Positions 16,629-26,127 of a stretch of 64,000 nt of DNA are shown piece by piece. Where the stretch lies: NCBI RefSeq assembly GCF_041538065.1, contig NZ_JBGORW010000001.1, positions 269,044-333,043 of the forward strand. The letters are read 5' to 3'. Under the pieces are notes generated by a model. That model was not told the origin of the DNA. It made no database searches and worked only from the letters and a program-made list of their open reading frames with translations. Origin of the DNA: Leptotrichia hongkongensis (GTDB lineage: Bacteria > Fusobacteriota > Fusobacteriia > Fusobacteriales > Leptotrichiaceae). Numbering within the stretch: position 1 is the first letter of the stretch; every line of letters begins with the position of its first letter. Position numbers and translations under genes: made by a program.

Positions 16629-17830
16629 TGAAAGGGCGAGATCAAAAAATATTTTTGGAAGCACTTGATGAACTTGAAAAGGAAAAAGGGATTTTAAAGG
16701 AAGAATTACTGGAAACAATAGAAACTGCATTGCTTGCGGCATACAAAAAAAATTATGGTGAAAAAGACAATGTAAAAGTAACAATTAATAGAAATAGTGG
16801 AGATGTAAAGGTTTATTCACAAAGGCTGATTGTAGAAAACGTAGAAAATCCCGAAGAGGAAATTAGTCTGCAAGATGCAATTTCTGTTAAAAAGCGTGCT
16901 AAGCTGGGAGATATTCTGGATTTGGAAATTAATGCGGAAAGTTTTAAGAGAAATGCTATTCAGAATGCAAAACAGATTGTTGTACAAAAAGTTAGGGAAT
17001 GTGAAAAAAGAAATATCTTTAATAAATTTAAGGAAATTGAAAATTCAATTGTTTCTGCAAATGTTAGAAAGACTGATGAAAAAGGAAATTTGTATGTGGA
17101 TATAAATGGACTTGAAGCAATTGTGCCAGCAAAGGAATTATCACCAGTAGATATATTCAGACAAGGAGATAGAATTAAAATTTATATCGGCGCTGTGGAA
17201 GAGTCTACAAAATTTACAAAAACTTTTGTTTCAAGAAAATCTGAAGAATTACTTCGAGGACTGCTTGAATTAGAAGTTCCTGAAATTTATGAGGAAATTA
17301 TTGAAATCAGAAACATCGCAAGGGAAGCGGGAAGCCGTTCTAAAGTGGCTGTTTATTCAAATGATGAGAATCTGGATGTTAAAGGTGCATGTATTGGGCG
17401 TAATGGGATGAGAATTCAAAACATTATCGATGAACTTTGTGGAGAAAAAATCGATATTGTTCTTTGGAATGAGGATATAACGGAATTTGTAAAAAATGCC
17501 TTGAATCCTGCAGAAGTTCTGTCAGTGGAAATCATTGAGGAAGGCGAAGAAAATATGAAAGTTGCAAGAGTGCTTGTAGCAGAAAATCAATTATCACTTG
17601 CAATTGGTAAAAAAGGTCAAAATTCAAGACTTGCGGCAAGACTGTGCGGTGTGAAAATTGATATTCATACAGAGCCATCTGAGGTAGAGGAAAATAGAGA
17701 ATTTGAAGAAAAAAGTGCTTTTGGAGATTCGTTAGATGAAATAGAAAGCATTGAAAAATCTGATAATCTGCAAGATGATTATGAAGTTGAAGAAAGTGCG
17801 TTTGCGGTACTTAACGAAGATGGTGAATAA
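16628..17830 (+). CDS. nusA: Transcription termination/antitermination factor NusA
   Basis: A 400-residue RNA polymerase-binding factor. The N-terminal polymerase-binding domain (about 1-130) starts FLEALDELEKEKGILKEELL. It is followed by an S1 domain (about 135-200, LYVDINGLEAIVPAKEL) and KH domains with CIGRNGMRIQNIIDEL and AIGKKGQNSRLAARL. The last 50 residues are an acidic tail, and the extra C-terminal repeats of E. coli NusA are absent, as in Gram-positive types. Two ATGs stand in tandem at 16625 and 16628; the second has better spacing from gaggagg. The gene overlaps rimP. Confidence 0.95.
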   Translation: MKGRDQKIFLEALDELEKEKGILKEELLETIETALLAAYKKNYGEKDNVKVTINRNSGDVKVYSQRLIVENVENPEEEISLQDAISVKKRAKLGDILDLEINAESFKRNAIQNAKQIVVQKVRECEKRNIFNKFKEIENSIVSANVRKTDEKGNLYVDINGLEAIVPAKELSPVDIFRQGDRIKIYIGAVEESTKFTKTFVSRKSEELLRGLLELEVPEIYEEIIEIRNIAREAGSRSKVAVYSNDENLDVKGACIGRNGMRIQNIIDELCGEKIDIVLWNEDITEFVKNALNPAEVLSVEIIEEGEENMKVARVLVAENQLSLAIGKKGQNSRLAARLCGVKIDIHTEPSEVEENREFEEKSAFGDSLDEIESIEKSDNLQDDYEVEESAFAVLNEDGE

Positions 17831-17882
17831 AAAAGAGCAATTTTAAATTAAATTGTATCAAACAAGGAGATGAACGGATAGT

Positions 17883-18452
17883 TTGGATACATTGAATGAA
17901 AATGTAAAAGAAATAAATAAGCCTGAAAGAATGTGTATATGCTGCAGAAGAAAAGGTCAAAAAAATGAATTTTTTCGGATAACTGAGCAAGATGGAAAAT
18001 ATATTTTTGATAATGGAATGAAAGTTCAGGCAAGAGGATTTTACGTCTGTAAAACGAATGAATGCATTGAAAGGCTTTCAAAACATAAAAAATATAACAT
18101 TGAAATTGAACAGCTAGTAAAAATGCTGGAGCAAGTAAAGAATGAAAAGAAAAGTATAATCGACATTTTAAGGCCAATGAAAAATTCCGAATATTTTGTG
18201 TTTGGAATAGATGAAGTTTTTGATGGAATAAAACGTGATAAGATAAAACTTGTGATTATTCCATCAGATATAAAGGCAAAATATATTGAAGAATTTGAAA
18301 AAATGAAGAAAAACTTTAATTTTGAAATTATATTTATTGAAAAGAAAGAAGAATTAATAAGACTTTTTTCAAGAGATGTAAATGTCATAGGTATTTTTAA
18401 CAAAAAAGTAATAAAAGGAATATTAAGCAAAGTGGAGGTGATGAATGGATGA
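17883..18452 (+). CDS. YlxR (RnpM)-YlxQ (L7Ae-like) fusion protein
   Basis: A 189-residue protein joining two nucleic-acid-binding modules that are separate genes in Bacillus. Residues about 14-85 match YlxR/DUF448, with MCICCRRKGQKNEFFRI and its paired Cys; YlxR proteins have been linked to RNase P modulation. Residues about 95-185 resemble an L7Ae/L30e-type fold (YFVFGIDEVFDGIKRDKIKL, then VNVIGIFNKKV), corresponding to YlxQ. It lies in the standard position between nusA and infB. TTG 17883 is the only reasonable start; aaggag lies 14 bases upstream. The stop overlaps the infB start by four bases (atga). Confidence 0.85.
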   Translation: MDTLNENVKEINKPERMCICCRRKGQKNEFFRITEQDGKYIFDNGMKVQARGFYVCKTNECIERLSKHKKYNIEIEQLVKMLEQVKNEKKSIIDILRPMKNSEYFVFGIDEVFDGIKRDKIKLVIIPSDIKAKYIEEFEKMKKNFNFEIIFIEKKEELIRLFSRDVNVIGIFNKKVIKGILSKVEVMNG

Positions 18453-21400
18453 AAGTGCATGAATTAGCAAAGGAAAATGGTTTTACGGCAACAAAATTTA
18501 TGGAGGAAATCAGAAAATTTGGGGTAGATAAAAAACACCACATGAATGTACTAAGTGATGAAGAAGTAAGCCTTATAAGGAAAAAACTTCAAAAAGGTGT
18601 CCAAAATAATCAAAATAACGGTAAAACGGAGAATCTGAATAAAAAAGAAATTAAATCAAATGAAAATATTGCAAAAACAGTAAATAGCCATTCAGACAAT
18701 CAAAAAAACAATAGTATTGAACATAATAAAATTAATGAACAAGAAAACATTAATAAAAATTATGAGAAATCAAAACAGCCATTGGAAAAAGATATTAAAC
18801 TAAATGCAGAAAATAAATCAGATAATAGTAATAAAAATAATCTGAATAATGTAAAAGATTTAGATAATAATAAAAATCATAAATTTGATAAAAAAGAAAA
18901 TAAAAAGAAAATGGAGATGAAAGTTAATTTGAGTAGTCAGAGTAATAAAATGAATGAAGTAAATAAAGATAAGCAGAATTTTCAAAATAGAGAAAACAGA
19001 GAAAATGGAGGAAGAAACTTCCAAAATCGAGACAACCGAAATAGAGAAGATAGAAACAAAGACGGATTTAGACGAGAAGGAAGAGATAATTTCAGAAAAG
19101 ATAATAGAAACTTTAACAGAGATGGAAATTTTCAATCAAGAGATGGCCGTGATAACCGAAGCTTCCAAAATAAAGATAATCAAGATAATAGGGAAAATGG
19201 AGGAAGAAACTTCCAAAATCGAGACAACCGAAATAGAGAAGATAGAAATAAAGACGGATTTAGACGAGAAGGAAGAGACAGCTTCAGAAAAGATAACCGA
19301 GGCTTTAATAGAGATGGAAATACTCAATCAAGAGATGGCCGTGATAACCGAAGTTTCCAAAATCGAGATAGAGATAATCAAAGTGGTTCAAGAAACTTTA
19401 GAGATAGACAGGACAATAGAGGATTTTCTGATAAAGGCGGATTTAATAAGGACAGAGATGACTTTAGAAGAGACAGCCGAAGTTTTTCTAATGCTAAAAA
19501 GGAGCCAGCATCTGAAATTCCTGCAGCAACAGTAGCCGAAAAAGGGAAAGCTGGTGGAAAAGGAAAAGGAAAATTTGAGAAGAAAAAATACGAAAAAAAC
19601 AGAAGAGACAGAGAACATCAAGAAAAAGAACTTCGTTCAGACTTTAGAAAAGATGACAAAAAGAAAAAGAAAAACAAGAAACAGGAAAAAGTTGTCAAGG
19701 ATGAAATTGTTAGAATTGAAGGAGAGAGCATAGGAATGATAACAATTGGAGAAGAAATTGTTATTAAAGATTTAGCTGAAAAACTAGGAATCAATGTTTC
19801 TGATATAATTAAAAAATTCTTTATGGAAGGAAAACTTCTTACTGCAAATGCAATTTTATCATTTGAAGAAGCCGAAGAAGTGGCTCTTGAATATGAAGTA
19901 ATTGTAGAAAAAGAAGTAGTTGAAGAAGTTAGTTATGGTGAAAAATATCATCTTGAGCAGGAAGATACAGATGAAGAACTTGTAACAAGAGCACCTGTTA
20001 TTACAATAATGGGACACGTTGACCACGGTAAGACATCGTTATTAGATGCACTTAGACACACAAATGTAATGGGTGATGAAGCTGGAGGAATCACGCAAAA
20101 AATAGGGGCTTATCAAGTAAATTGGAAAGGTCAAAGAATTACATTTATTGATACTCCAGGACATGAGGCGTTTACTGAAATGAGGGCAAGAGGAGCGAAT
20201 ATTACAGATATTTCAATTCTAATTGTAGCAGCTGATGATGGGGTAAAACCCCAAACTGTAGAGGCAATTTCTCATGCTAAGGAAGCAGGAGTCCCAATAA
20301 TCGTTGCAATTAACAAAATTGATAAGCCAGGTGCAGATCCTATGAAGGTTAGAACTGAATTGACTGAATATGGACTGATGTCACCTGAATGGGGAGGAAC
20401 TACTGAATTTGTTGAAATTTCTGCAAAACAGAAAATTAATTTAGAAGAACTTCTTGAAACAATACTAATTACAGCGGAACTTGAAGAATTAAAGGCCAAT
20501 CCAAACAAACGTCCTAAAGCAGTTGTAGTAGAGTCAAGACTGGATCCAAAAATGGGAGCAGTTGCCGATGTGCTTGTGCAGGAAGGGACACTTAAAATTG
20601 GAGATGTGTTCGTAGCAGGGGAAGCTCATGGTAGAGTCCGTTCAATGCTTGATGACAGAGGTAAAAAAATAAATAAAGCCATTGTTTCACAGCCAGTAGA
20701 AATTACAGGATTTAATGTTGTGCCAAATGCAGGTGATGTTTTATACGGTGTAGAAAGCGATAAGCAAGCTAAAAAAATTGTAGAAGACTTTATTAGAGAG
20801 AAAAAAGTAAACGAGCAGAATAAGAAAAAACATATTTCACTAGAAAGTTTGTCTCAAGAATTAGAAGAACAAGAATTAAAAGAATTGAAATGTATTATAA
20901 GAGCCGACTCAAAAGGGTCTGTTGAAGCATTAAGAGAATCACTTGAAAAACTTAATACTGAAAAAGTTGTAATTAACGTAATTCAAGGAAGTGCAGGAGC
21001 TGTAACTGAAGGAGACGTAAAACTTGCAGAAGCATCAAATGCGATTATAATTGCATTTAATGTACGTCCAACAACACCAGCTAGAATCATTTCTGAAAAA
21101 ATTGGAGTAGAAATTAGAAACTATAACGTAATCTACCATGCAACTGAAGAAATTGAGAAAGCAATGAAAGGAATGCTTGATCCTGAATTTAAAGAAGTTT
21201 ACTATGGAAGAATAGAAGTTAAGCAAGTGTTTAAAGTATCAAATGTTGGAAATATTGCTGGAGCAATCGTTGTTGATGGAAAAGTTACAAAAGATTCAAA
21301 AATTCGTGTAATTCGTGATGGAATTATCATTTTTGATGGTGAATTAGGTTCATTGAAACGATTTAAAGATGATGTTAAAGAAGTTGTAATGGGACAAGAA

Positions 21401-21484
21401 TGTGGAATTGGTATTCAAGACTTTAATGATATTAAAGCTGGAGATATTATTGAATCGTACATTATGGAAGAAATCCCAAGATAA
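18449..21484 (+). CDS. infB: Translation initiation factor IF-2
   Basis: A 1011-residue GTPase that places initiator tRNA on the 30S subunit. Residues 1-55 are the IF2 N-terminal helical domain (LAKENGFTATKFMEEIRKFG). Residues about 60-430 are a low-complexity linker rich in Asn, Lys, Arg and Asp with a 64-residue tandem duplication. The G domain starts near residue 510 with VITIMGHVDHGKTSLLD (G1), followed by DTPGHEAF (G3) and NKIDKP (G4). Domains II-IV complete the C-terminus (IEVKQVFKVSNVGNIAGAIV). Overlap with the preceding gene suggests coupled translation. The linker is unusually long. Confidence 0.96.
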   Translation: MKVHELAKENGFTATKFMEEIRKFGVDKKHHMNVLSDEEVSLIRKKLQKGVQNNQNNGKTENLNKKEIKSNENIAKTVNSHSDNQKNNSIEHNKINEQENINKNYEKSKQPLEKDIKLNAENKSDNSNKNNLNNVKDLDNNKNHKFDKKENKKKMEMKVNLSSQSNKMNEVNKDKQNFQNRENRENGGRNFQNRDNRNREDRNKDGFRREGRDNFRKDNRNFNRDGNFQSRDGRDNRSFQNKDNQDNRENGGRNFQNRDNRNREDRNKDGFRREGRDSFRKDNRGFNRDGNTQSRDGRDNRSFQNRDRDNQSGSRNFRDRQDNRGFSDKGGFNKDRDDFRRDSRSFSNAKKEPASEIPAATVAEKGKAGGKGKGKFEKKKYEKNRRDREHQEKELRSDFRKDDKKKKKNKKQEKVVKDEIVRIEGESIGMITIGEEIVIKDLAEKLGINVSDIIKKFFMEGKLLTANAILSFEEAEEVALEYEVIVEKEVVEEVSYGEKYHLEQEDTDEELVTRAPVITIMGHVDHGKTSLLDALRHTNVMGDEAGGITQKIGAYQVNWKGQRITFIDTPGHEAFTEMRARGANITDISILIVAADDGVKPQTVEAISHAKEAGVPIIVAINKIDKPGADPMKVRTELTEYGLMSPEWGGTTEFVEISAKQKINLEELLETILITAELEELKANPNKRPKAVVVESRLDPKMGAVADVLVQEGTLKIGDVFVAGEAHGRVRSMLDDRGKKINKAIVSQPVEITGFNVVPNAGDVLYGVESDKQAKKIVEDFIREKKVNEQNKKKHISLESLSQELEEQELKELKCIIRADSKGSVEALRESLEKLNTEKVVINVIQGSAGAVTEGDVKLAEASNAIIIAFNVRPTTPARIISEKIGVEIRNYNVIYHATEEIEKAMKGMLDPEFKEVYYGRIEVKQVFKVSNVGNIAGAIVVDGKVTKDSKIRVIRDGIIIFDGELGSLKRFKDDVKEVVMGQECGIGIQDFNDIKAGDIIESYIMEEIPR
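19001..19384 (+). repeat. 192-bp tandem duplication inside infB
   Basis: Two direct copies (19001-19192 and 19193 to about 19384) share almost every base, starting gaaaatggaggaagaaac. Each encodes 64 residues of the form GGRNFQNRDNRNREDRNKDG and onward. The period is a multiple of three, so the frame is kept. Copies differ at a few positions (for example aactttaac versus ggctttaat), so the duplication is not brand new. Confidence 0.9.
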
Positions 21485-21506
21485 CGGATAGATAGGTGAT
21501 AATTGT

Positions 21507-21875
21507 ATGAATGATAGAAGAAAAAGAGGACTGGAAAAGGAAATATCAAGAATTATCGGAATGACACTTTTAACAGAAATAAAAAATGACAAAATAAAAA
21601 ATCTTGTATCAATTCACAAGGTTGAGCTGACAAAAGATGGACGATACCTTGATTTAACATTTTCGGTACTAGATTTGAAAGATAAGGTAAATAAAGAAAA
21701 AATCGCCGAAGATTTGAATAAGTTAAAAGGTTTTTTTAGAAAAAAAATAGGTTCACAGCTGTCGATAAGATTTGTTCCAGAAGTGAGAATTCATTTGGAT
21801 GACAGCGTTGAATATGGAGTAAAAATTGCTTCGATATTGAACGAAATAAAAAAGGATGATCACAATATCGAATAA
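21507..21875 (+). CDS. rbfA: Ribosome-binding factor A
   Basis: A 122-residue KH-fold protein needed for late 30S maturation and cold adaptation. The N-terminus RRKRGLEKEISRIIGMTLL and the middle VSIHKVELTKDGRYLDLTFS fit the family, as does the C-terminal IRFVPEVRIHLDDSVEYG. It lies 22 bp downstream of infB, the usual order. ATG 21507 follows ataggtg, a moderate binding site. Confidence 0.94.
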   Translation: MNDRRKRGLEKEISRIIGMTLLTEIKNDKIKNLVSIHKVELTKDGRYLDLTFSVLDLKDKVNKEKIAEDLNKLKGFFRKKIGSQLSIRFVPEVRIHLDDSVEYGVKIASILNEIKKDDHNIE

Positions 21876-21962
21876 AACATGGGTCTGCTTTAAAAATATA
21901 GAACTAGTTTGATTTTGAAGCAGTCCTTCAACTAAACAAAAAAGGAAGCGATTAATCTTGTA

Positions 21963-23660
21963 ATGAAATGGGAATTAAAAAGCTATAATGAAGATTATTT
22001 GACAACAAAAAGTTCTGAATTTGGTGAAAGCAGATTAATTTCAAGGCTGCTTTTGAATCGAGGAATTGACACAAAGGAAAAAGTTTCTAAGTTTTTAAAT
22101 TCAGATAAAAAAGATATTCATAATCCATTTTTATTTGAAAATATGGAAAAAGTCGTAGAAAGAATAAAAAAAGCTGGGAAAAATAAAGAAAAAATTGTAA
22201 TTTATGGAGATTATGACGTTGATGGTATATCTGGAGTAGCATATCTAGTAATAATGCTACGAAAATTGGGACTTAATGTTGATTATTATATTCCAAATCG
22301 TGTTCACGAAGGGATAGGTATAAATAAAAACCTTTTAAATTTTTTGAAAAAACGGGATGCAAAATTATTTATAACAGTTGATATTTCAATAAATAACCAT
22401 GAAGAGATATTAATGTTAAAAAATAGCGGTATCGATATAATTATAACAGATCATCATAGGCAGATTGGAGTTCTGGAAGATAAGAATCAGGAAAAAGAAT
22501 TGGGGATTCTTACAATAAATCCAAAGACTAGTAAAACTTATCCAAATAAATCTCTGTCAGGTTCAGGAGTTGCCTTTAAACTTGCTGACGCTATTTATGA
22601 AAGATATGATGCAAATAAAAAAATACTGTATGATTATATGGATATTATAATGATTGGAACAGTTGCAGATGTAGTACCAATGACTGATGAAAACAGGTTT
22701 ATCATAAAAAAAGGACTAAATAATTTAAAAAAAACCAAAATAAAAGGTTTAAAGTATATTATTAACTATTTGAAGATAAATCCTAGAAATATAACAACTA
22801 GCGATATTGGATTTTTTATTGCACCAATTTTTAATGCACTTGGAAGAATTGATAATTCAAAAATTGTTGTAAATTTCTTTATTCAGGAAGATGATTTTAA
22901 ACTTTTCTCGATTATTGAGGAAATGAAGCGAGCTAATAAAATCAGACGTTATTTGGAAAATGAGATTTATAATGAGCTGGAAGAAAAAATACAGCGTCTA
23001 GAACGTCCCAAATATATTTTTATGAAAAGCAGAAAATGGCATTCTGGCGTAATTGGGGTAGTCTGCTCAAGAATCTCAATAAAATATAATATTCCAGTAA
23101 TTCTTATTTCAATAAAAAATGGATATGGAAAGGCATCATGCAGAAGTATTGAAGGAATTAACATTTTTGATATTTTAAAAAGCGTGTCGAATAAATTGGA
23201 GCGATTTGGAGGACATGACTTGGCGGCAGGATTTCTTGTTTCAGAAAAATATTTAGGTGAAATTGAAAAACATCTGCGGCAAAGACTTGCAAGAAAAAAT
23301 AGGGAAAATGTGCAAAAAACTTTGTATGTTGATGCATGGTTGAACATTGAGTATTTAAACAAAAGAAAATTACATGAAATAAATAGGCTGTCGCCTTTTG
23401 GGCTAGATAATCAGGAGCCGAACTTTATGGATTCAGATATTAATTTTCTAAATTTAACGAGATTTGGGATAAATAATCGACATTTTAAAGGATTTGTCAG
23501 AAAAAATAACCGTATTATTTCAGTAATTGGATATAATTTAGGACATAAATTGAAAGCAAATAATTTTTATAAGAAAAAATTTAAAATAGTTTATACTCCG
23601 ATATTTAAGTCAGGACATTCAGATTTATTTATCGAATTGAAAATAAAGGATTTTAAATAA
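21963..23660 (+). CDS. recJ: Single-stranded-DNA-specific exonuclease RecJ
   Basis: A 565-residue DHH/DHHA1 phosphoesterase that degrades ssDNA 5' to 3' in repair and recombination. The catalytic motifs are present: IVIYGDYDVDGISG (about 79-92), ITVDIS, the DHH motif ITDHHRQ (about 161), SGSGVAFKLADA and GTVADVVPM. The DHHA1 part contains KWHSGVIGVVCSRI near 357 and the glycine motif ERFGGHDLAAGF near 417. The C-terminal OB domain is seen up to residue 565. It is somewhat divergent in DVDG-to-DIS spacing but all acidic residues are kept. It follows rbfA by 87 bp; the gap has only a weak ctgctt/aagcag pairing. Confidence 0.93.
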   Translation: MKWELKSYNEDYLTTKSSEFGESRLISRLLLNRGIDTKEKVSKFLNSDKKDIHNPFLFENMEKVVERIKKAGKNKEKIVIYGDYDVDGISGVAYLVIMLRKLGLNVDYYIPNRVHEGIGINKNLLNFLKKRDAKLFITVDISINNHEEILMLKNSGIDIIITDHHRQIGVLEDKNQEKELGILTINPKTSKTYPNKSLSGSGVAFKLADAIYERYDANKKILYDYMDIIMIGTVADVVPMTDENRFIIKKGLNNLKKTKIKGLKYIINYLKINPRNITTSDIGFFIAPIFNALGRIDNSKIVVNFFIQEDDFKLFSIIEEMKRANKIRRYLENEIYNELEEKIQRLERPKYIFMKSRKWHSGVIGVVCSRISIKYNIPVILISIKNGYGKASCRSIEGINIFDILKSVSNKLERFGGHDLAAGFLVSEKYLGEIEKHLRQRLARKNRENVQKTLYVDAWLNIEYLNKRKLHEINRLSPFGLDNQEPNFMDSDINFLNLTRFGINNRHFKGFVRKNNRIISVIGYNLGHKLKANNFYKKKFKIVYTPIFKSGHSDLFIELKIKDFK

Positions 23661-23717
23661 AAATAAATTAATTAAAAAAATTATATATAATAAAAAATTT
23701 TAGGAGGAATTAAAAAG

Positions 23718-25004
23718 ATGGCAGTAAAAAAATTAAATGAATCAACTTATGAAGTATCAGCAGTTAGAGAAGGAAAAGAGTTAAAACACTTAAAAGAGCA
23801 TGTTTTGGTACATTTTAAAGATGCGAAAGTTGATGGATTCCGTCCAGGACACGTACCTGCAAAAGTAATTGAAGAAAAATTCAAGAAAGAAATTGAAGGA
23901 GAAATATTAAACCACATTATTTCTGATGAATACAGAAAAGCAGTTGCAGAAAATGAATTAAAACCAATTGCTGATATTAAACTTGAAAAATATGAGCTTA
24001 ATGATGACAAAGTTGAAGTAGTATTTACAATACCTGTATTGCCTGCATTTGAATTGGGACAATATAAAGGTGTGGAAGTAGAAAAGGAAAAAGTAGAAAT
24101 TACTGATGAAAAAGTAAACGAAGAAATTGAAAGATTAAGAGAAAATGCTGCAAAATTAAAAGAAGTTGCAGAAAATGAAGAAGCTAAAAATGATGATGTT
24201 GTAAATATTAACTTTGAAGGATTTATAGATGGTAAAGCATTTGATGGAGGAAAAGCTGAAGGATATGACTTGACATTAGGTTCTCACAGCTTTATTGACA
24301 CTTTCGAAGATCAAATCGTAGGACATAAAAAAGGTGATGAATTTAACGTAAATGTTACATTCCCTGAAGAATATCACGCTGAAAGCCTAAAAGGAAAACC
24401 AGCTTTATTCAAAGTAAAAGTAAATTCAATCAAGAGAAAAGAAGAAGCTGAATTAAATGATGATTTAGCAAAAGAATTAGGATTTGATTCTGTTGAAGAT
24501 ATGACAGCTAAAACTAGAGAAAATATTACAAAAAGAGAAGAAGCAAGAGCAGAAAATGAATTTAAGAACAAAGTTATAGATGCTGTAGTAAACGGAACAG
24601 AAGTTGAAGTTCCAGAAGCATTAGTTCAAAGAGAAATTGACTACCAAATCAACAGATTTGCACAACAATTGCAAATGCAAGGAATTAATCTTAACCAATA
24701 CTTCCAAATGACAGGGCAAACGATGGAAGCAATGAGAGAAAGCTCAAAAGAAAATGCTGAAAAAGCAGTAAAAACAGAATTAGTACTAGCTGAAATCGCA
24801 AAAGCTGAAGGAATTAAAGCAACTGATGAAGAAGTATCAAAAGAAATCGAAACATTAGCTGCAATGTATGGACTTGAAAAAGATGCATTAATAGCTGATG
24901 TAAGAAAAAATGGAAACTATGAAAGATTCATTGATGAAACAAACTATAGATTAGTAAATCAAAAAACAATTGATTTATTAGTAAAAGAAGCAAAAGTTAA
25001 ATAG
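23718..25004 (+). CDS. tig: Trigger factor (ribosome-associated chaperone/PPIase)
   Basis: A 428-residue chaperone that binds nascent chains at the ribosome exit. The N-terminal ribosome-binding domain (about 1-115) holds FRPGHVPAKVIEEKF, the version of the GFRxGxxP loop. The FKBP-like PPIase domain (about 155-240) shows DDVVNINFEGFIDGKAFDGG. The C-terminal helical cradle (about 250-428) includes IDYQINRFAQQLQMQGIN. ATG 23718 follows taggagg. It heads the tig-clpP-clpX-lon cluster, a conserved proteostasis arrangement, and ends at a terminator. Confidence 0.96.
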   Translation: MAVKKLNESTYEVSAVREGKELKHLKEHVLVHFKDAKVDGFRPGHVPAKVIEEKFKKEIEGEILNHIISDEYRKAVAENELKPIADIKLEKYELNDDKVEVVFTIPVLPAFELGQYKGVEVEKEKVEITDEKVNEEIERLRENAAKLKEVAENEEAKNDDVVNINFEGFIDGKAFDGGKAEGYDLTLGSHSFIDTFEDQIVGHKKGDEFNVNVTFPEEYHAESLKGKPALFKVKVNSIKRKEEAELNDDLAKELGFDSVEDMTAKTRENITKREEARAENEFKNKVIDAVVNGTEVEVPEALVQREIDYQINRFAQQLQMQGINLNQYFQMTGQTMEAMRESSKENAEKAVKTELVLAEIAKAEGIKATDEEVSKEIETLAAMYGLEKDALIADVRKNGNYERFIDETNYRLVNQKTIDLLVKEAKVK

Positions 25005-25050
25005 TAATTTTGAGAAAATTGCTAAATAAAAAGAATATTTTGATTTTAGA

Positions 25051-25091
25051 AGAATTTTGTGATAAAATAGTTTATTGCGAAATTCTTTTTT
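25051..25091 (+). terminator. Intrinsic terminator after tig
   Basis: A 9-bp stem, agaattttg (25051-25059) with cgaaattct (25078-25086), contains one wobble pair and is followed by T6. A promoter-like ttgatt (25040) plus taaaat with 17-bp spacing overlaps it and may serve clpP. Confidence 0.65.
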
Positions 25092-25185
25092 CTCTATATT
25101 TAAATTGCAAAATGTTAAAACAATTTTGTAATAACAAGAGAAAATAAAAAATGAAAGAAAATTGACGGAAACAGGAGGAAATAAT

Positions 25186-25761
25186 ATGTCAGCATATAGT
25201 CCAGTAGTTATTGAAAATGATGGGCGTGGGGAAAGAAGTTATGATATTTATTCAAGACTTTTAAAGGATAGAATAATTTTTGTAAGTGGAGAAGTTGAAG
25301 ATGGAATGGCAAATGCGATTGTCGCTCAATTATTATTTTTAGATGCACAGGATAATGAAAAAGATATAGTTATGTATATAAACAGTCCAGGAGGAGTAAT
25401 TACCGCTGGGCTTGCGATTTACGACACAATGCGTCACATAAAAAGCGATGTTTCTACAGTATGTGTAGGACAGGCAGCAAGCATGGGAGCAGTGTTATTA
25501 GCGGCTGGAGCAAAAGGTAAAAGATACTCGTTGCCAAACTCAAGAATCATGATTCATCAGCCACTAGGTGGAGCAAGAGGTCAAGCAACAGACATTCAGA
25601 TCCAGGCAAAAGAAATTGAAAGAATGAAGGAAATTACAAGCAAAATTTTATCAGAAGCAACTGGAAAATCAGTAGAAGAAATCTACGCAGATACTGAAAG
25701 AGACAACTTTATGTCACCAGAAGAAGCTGTAAATTATGGATTGATAGATAAAATTTTATAA
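25186..25761 (+). CDS. clpP: ATP-dependent Clp protease proteolytic subunit
   Basis: A 191-residue serine peptidase forming the tetradecameric ClpP barrel. The catalytic triad is visible: Ser99 in GQAASMGA, His124 in RIMIHQPLGG and Asp173 in TERDNFMS. The oxyanion-strand motif INSPGG is at 65-70. I place the start at ATG 25186 because aggagg (25173-25178) precedes it. The upstream TTG 25162 has no binding site and would add eight residues. It is paired with clpX downstream across a 366-bp structured gap. Confidence 0.96.
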   Translation: MSAYSPVVIENDGRGERSYDIYSRLLKDRIIFVSGEVEDGMANAIVAQLLFLDAQDNEKDIVMYINSPGGVITAGLAIYDTMRHIKSDVSTVCVGQAASMGAVLLAAGAKGKRYSLPNSRIMIHQPLGGARGQATDIQIQAKEIERMKEITSKILSEATGKSVEEIYADTERDNFMSPEEAVNYGLIDKIL

Positions 25762-25861
25762 AAACTTTATTTAAAATATATTTTTAAAATTATAGAAAAT
25801 TTTATTTATGATAGTTTCATTTTTAATTATCTAAACTTCTATTTAATTAAATACATATTAA

Positions 25862-25993
25862 GCAAAATTTCGTTAGAAGAAAAATAGCTGTCTGAGCTTT
25901 TAAAATAAATTTTAAATTGATATAAAATTATTTGTGTTGAAATAATTTATATTTAAAAGCGAGTTCTATTTTTCTTTTATAAGAAAGTTTTGC
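25862..25993. repeat. Large nested inverted repeat between clpP and clpX
   Basis: Nested arms pair gcaaaa with ttttgc (25862-25867, 25988-25993), agaaaaatag with ctatttttct (25878-25887, 25966-25975) and gcttttaaa with tttaaaagc (25896-25904, 25952-25960). The apical part is AT-only. Total span is about 130 bp with no ORF. It may be a MITE relic, a terminator-like structure, or a leader element of clpX. Confidence 0.7.
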
Positions 25994-26006
25994 GTAAAGC
26001 GGGAGT

Positions 26007-26034
26007 GCAGAGGTATGGCGCTTGATACCTCTGC
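26007..26034. promoter_or_regulatory. Stable GC-rich hairpin upstream of clpX
   Basis: A perfect 10-bp stem, gcagaggtat with atacctctgc, has the loop ggcgcttg and is far more GC-rich than its surroundings. It lacks a T-run on the plus strand (gttaaaaaa follows) and on the minus strand, so it is not a classical terminator. It could be an RNA-stability or regulatory element 94 bp before clpX. Confidence 0.6.
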
Positions 26035-26127
26035 GTTAAAAAAATAATAAGTAAAATAATAAAATAGAAATTAATAATAAAAATATATAAATAGGAATTA
26101 TATAAAGAAAAAACGAGGTGAAAAATA

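Noticed and set aside
19005..19535. A 176-codon Glu/Ile/Thr-rich frame inside infB
   Set aside because: It is a shifted reading of the repetitive IF-2 linker. The composition simply mirrors the repeat, and there is no independent start signal.
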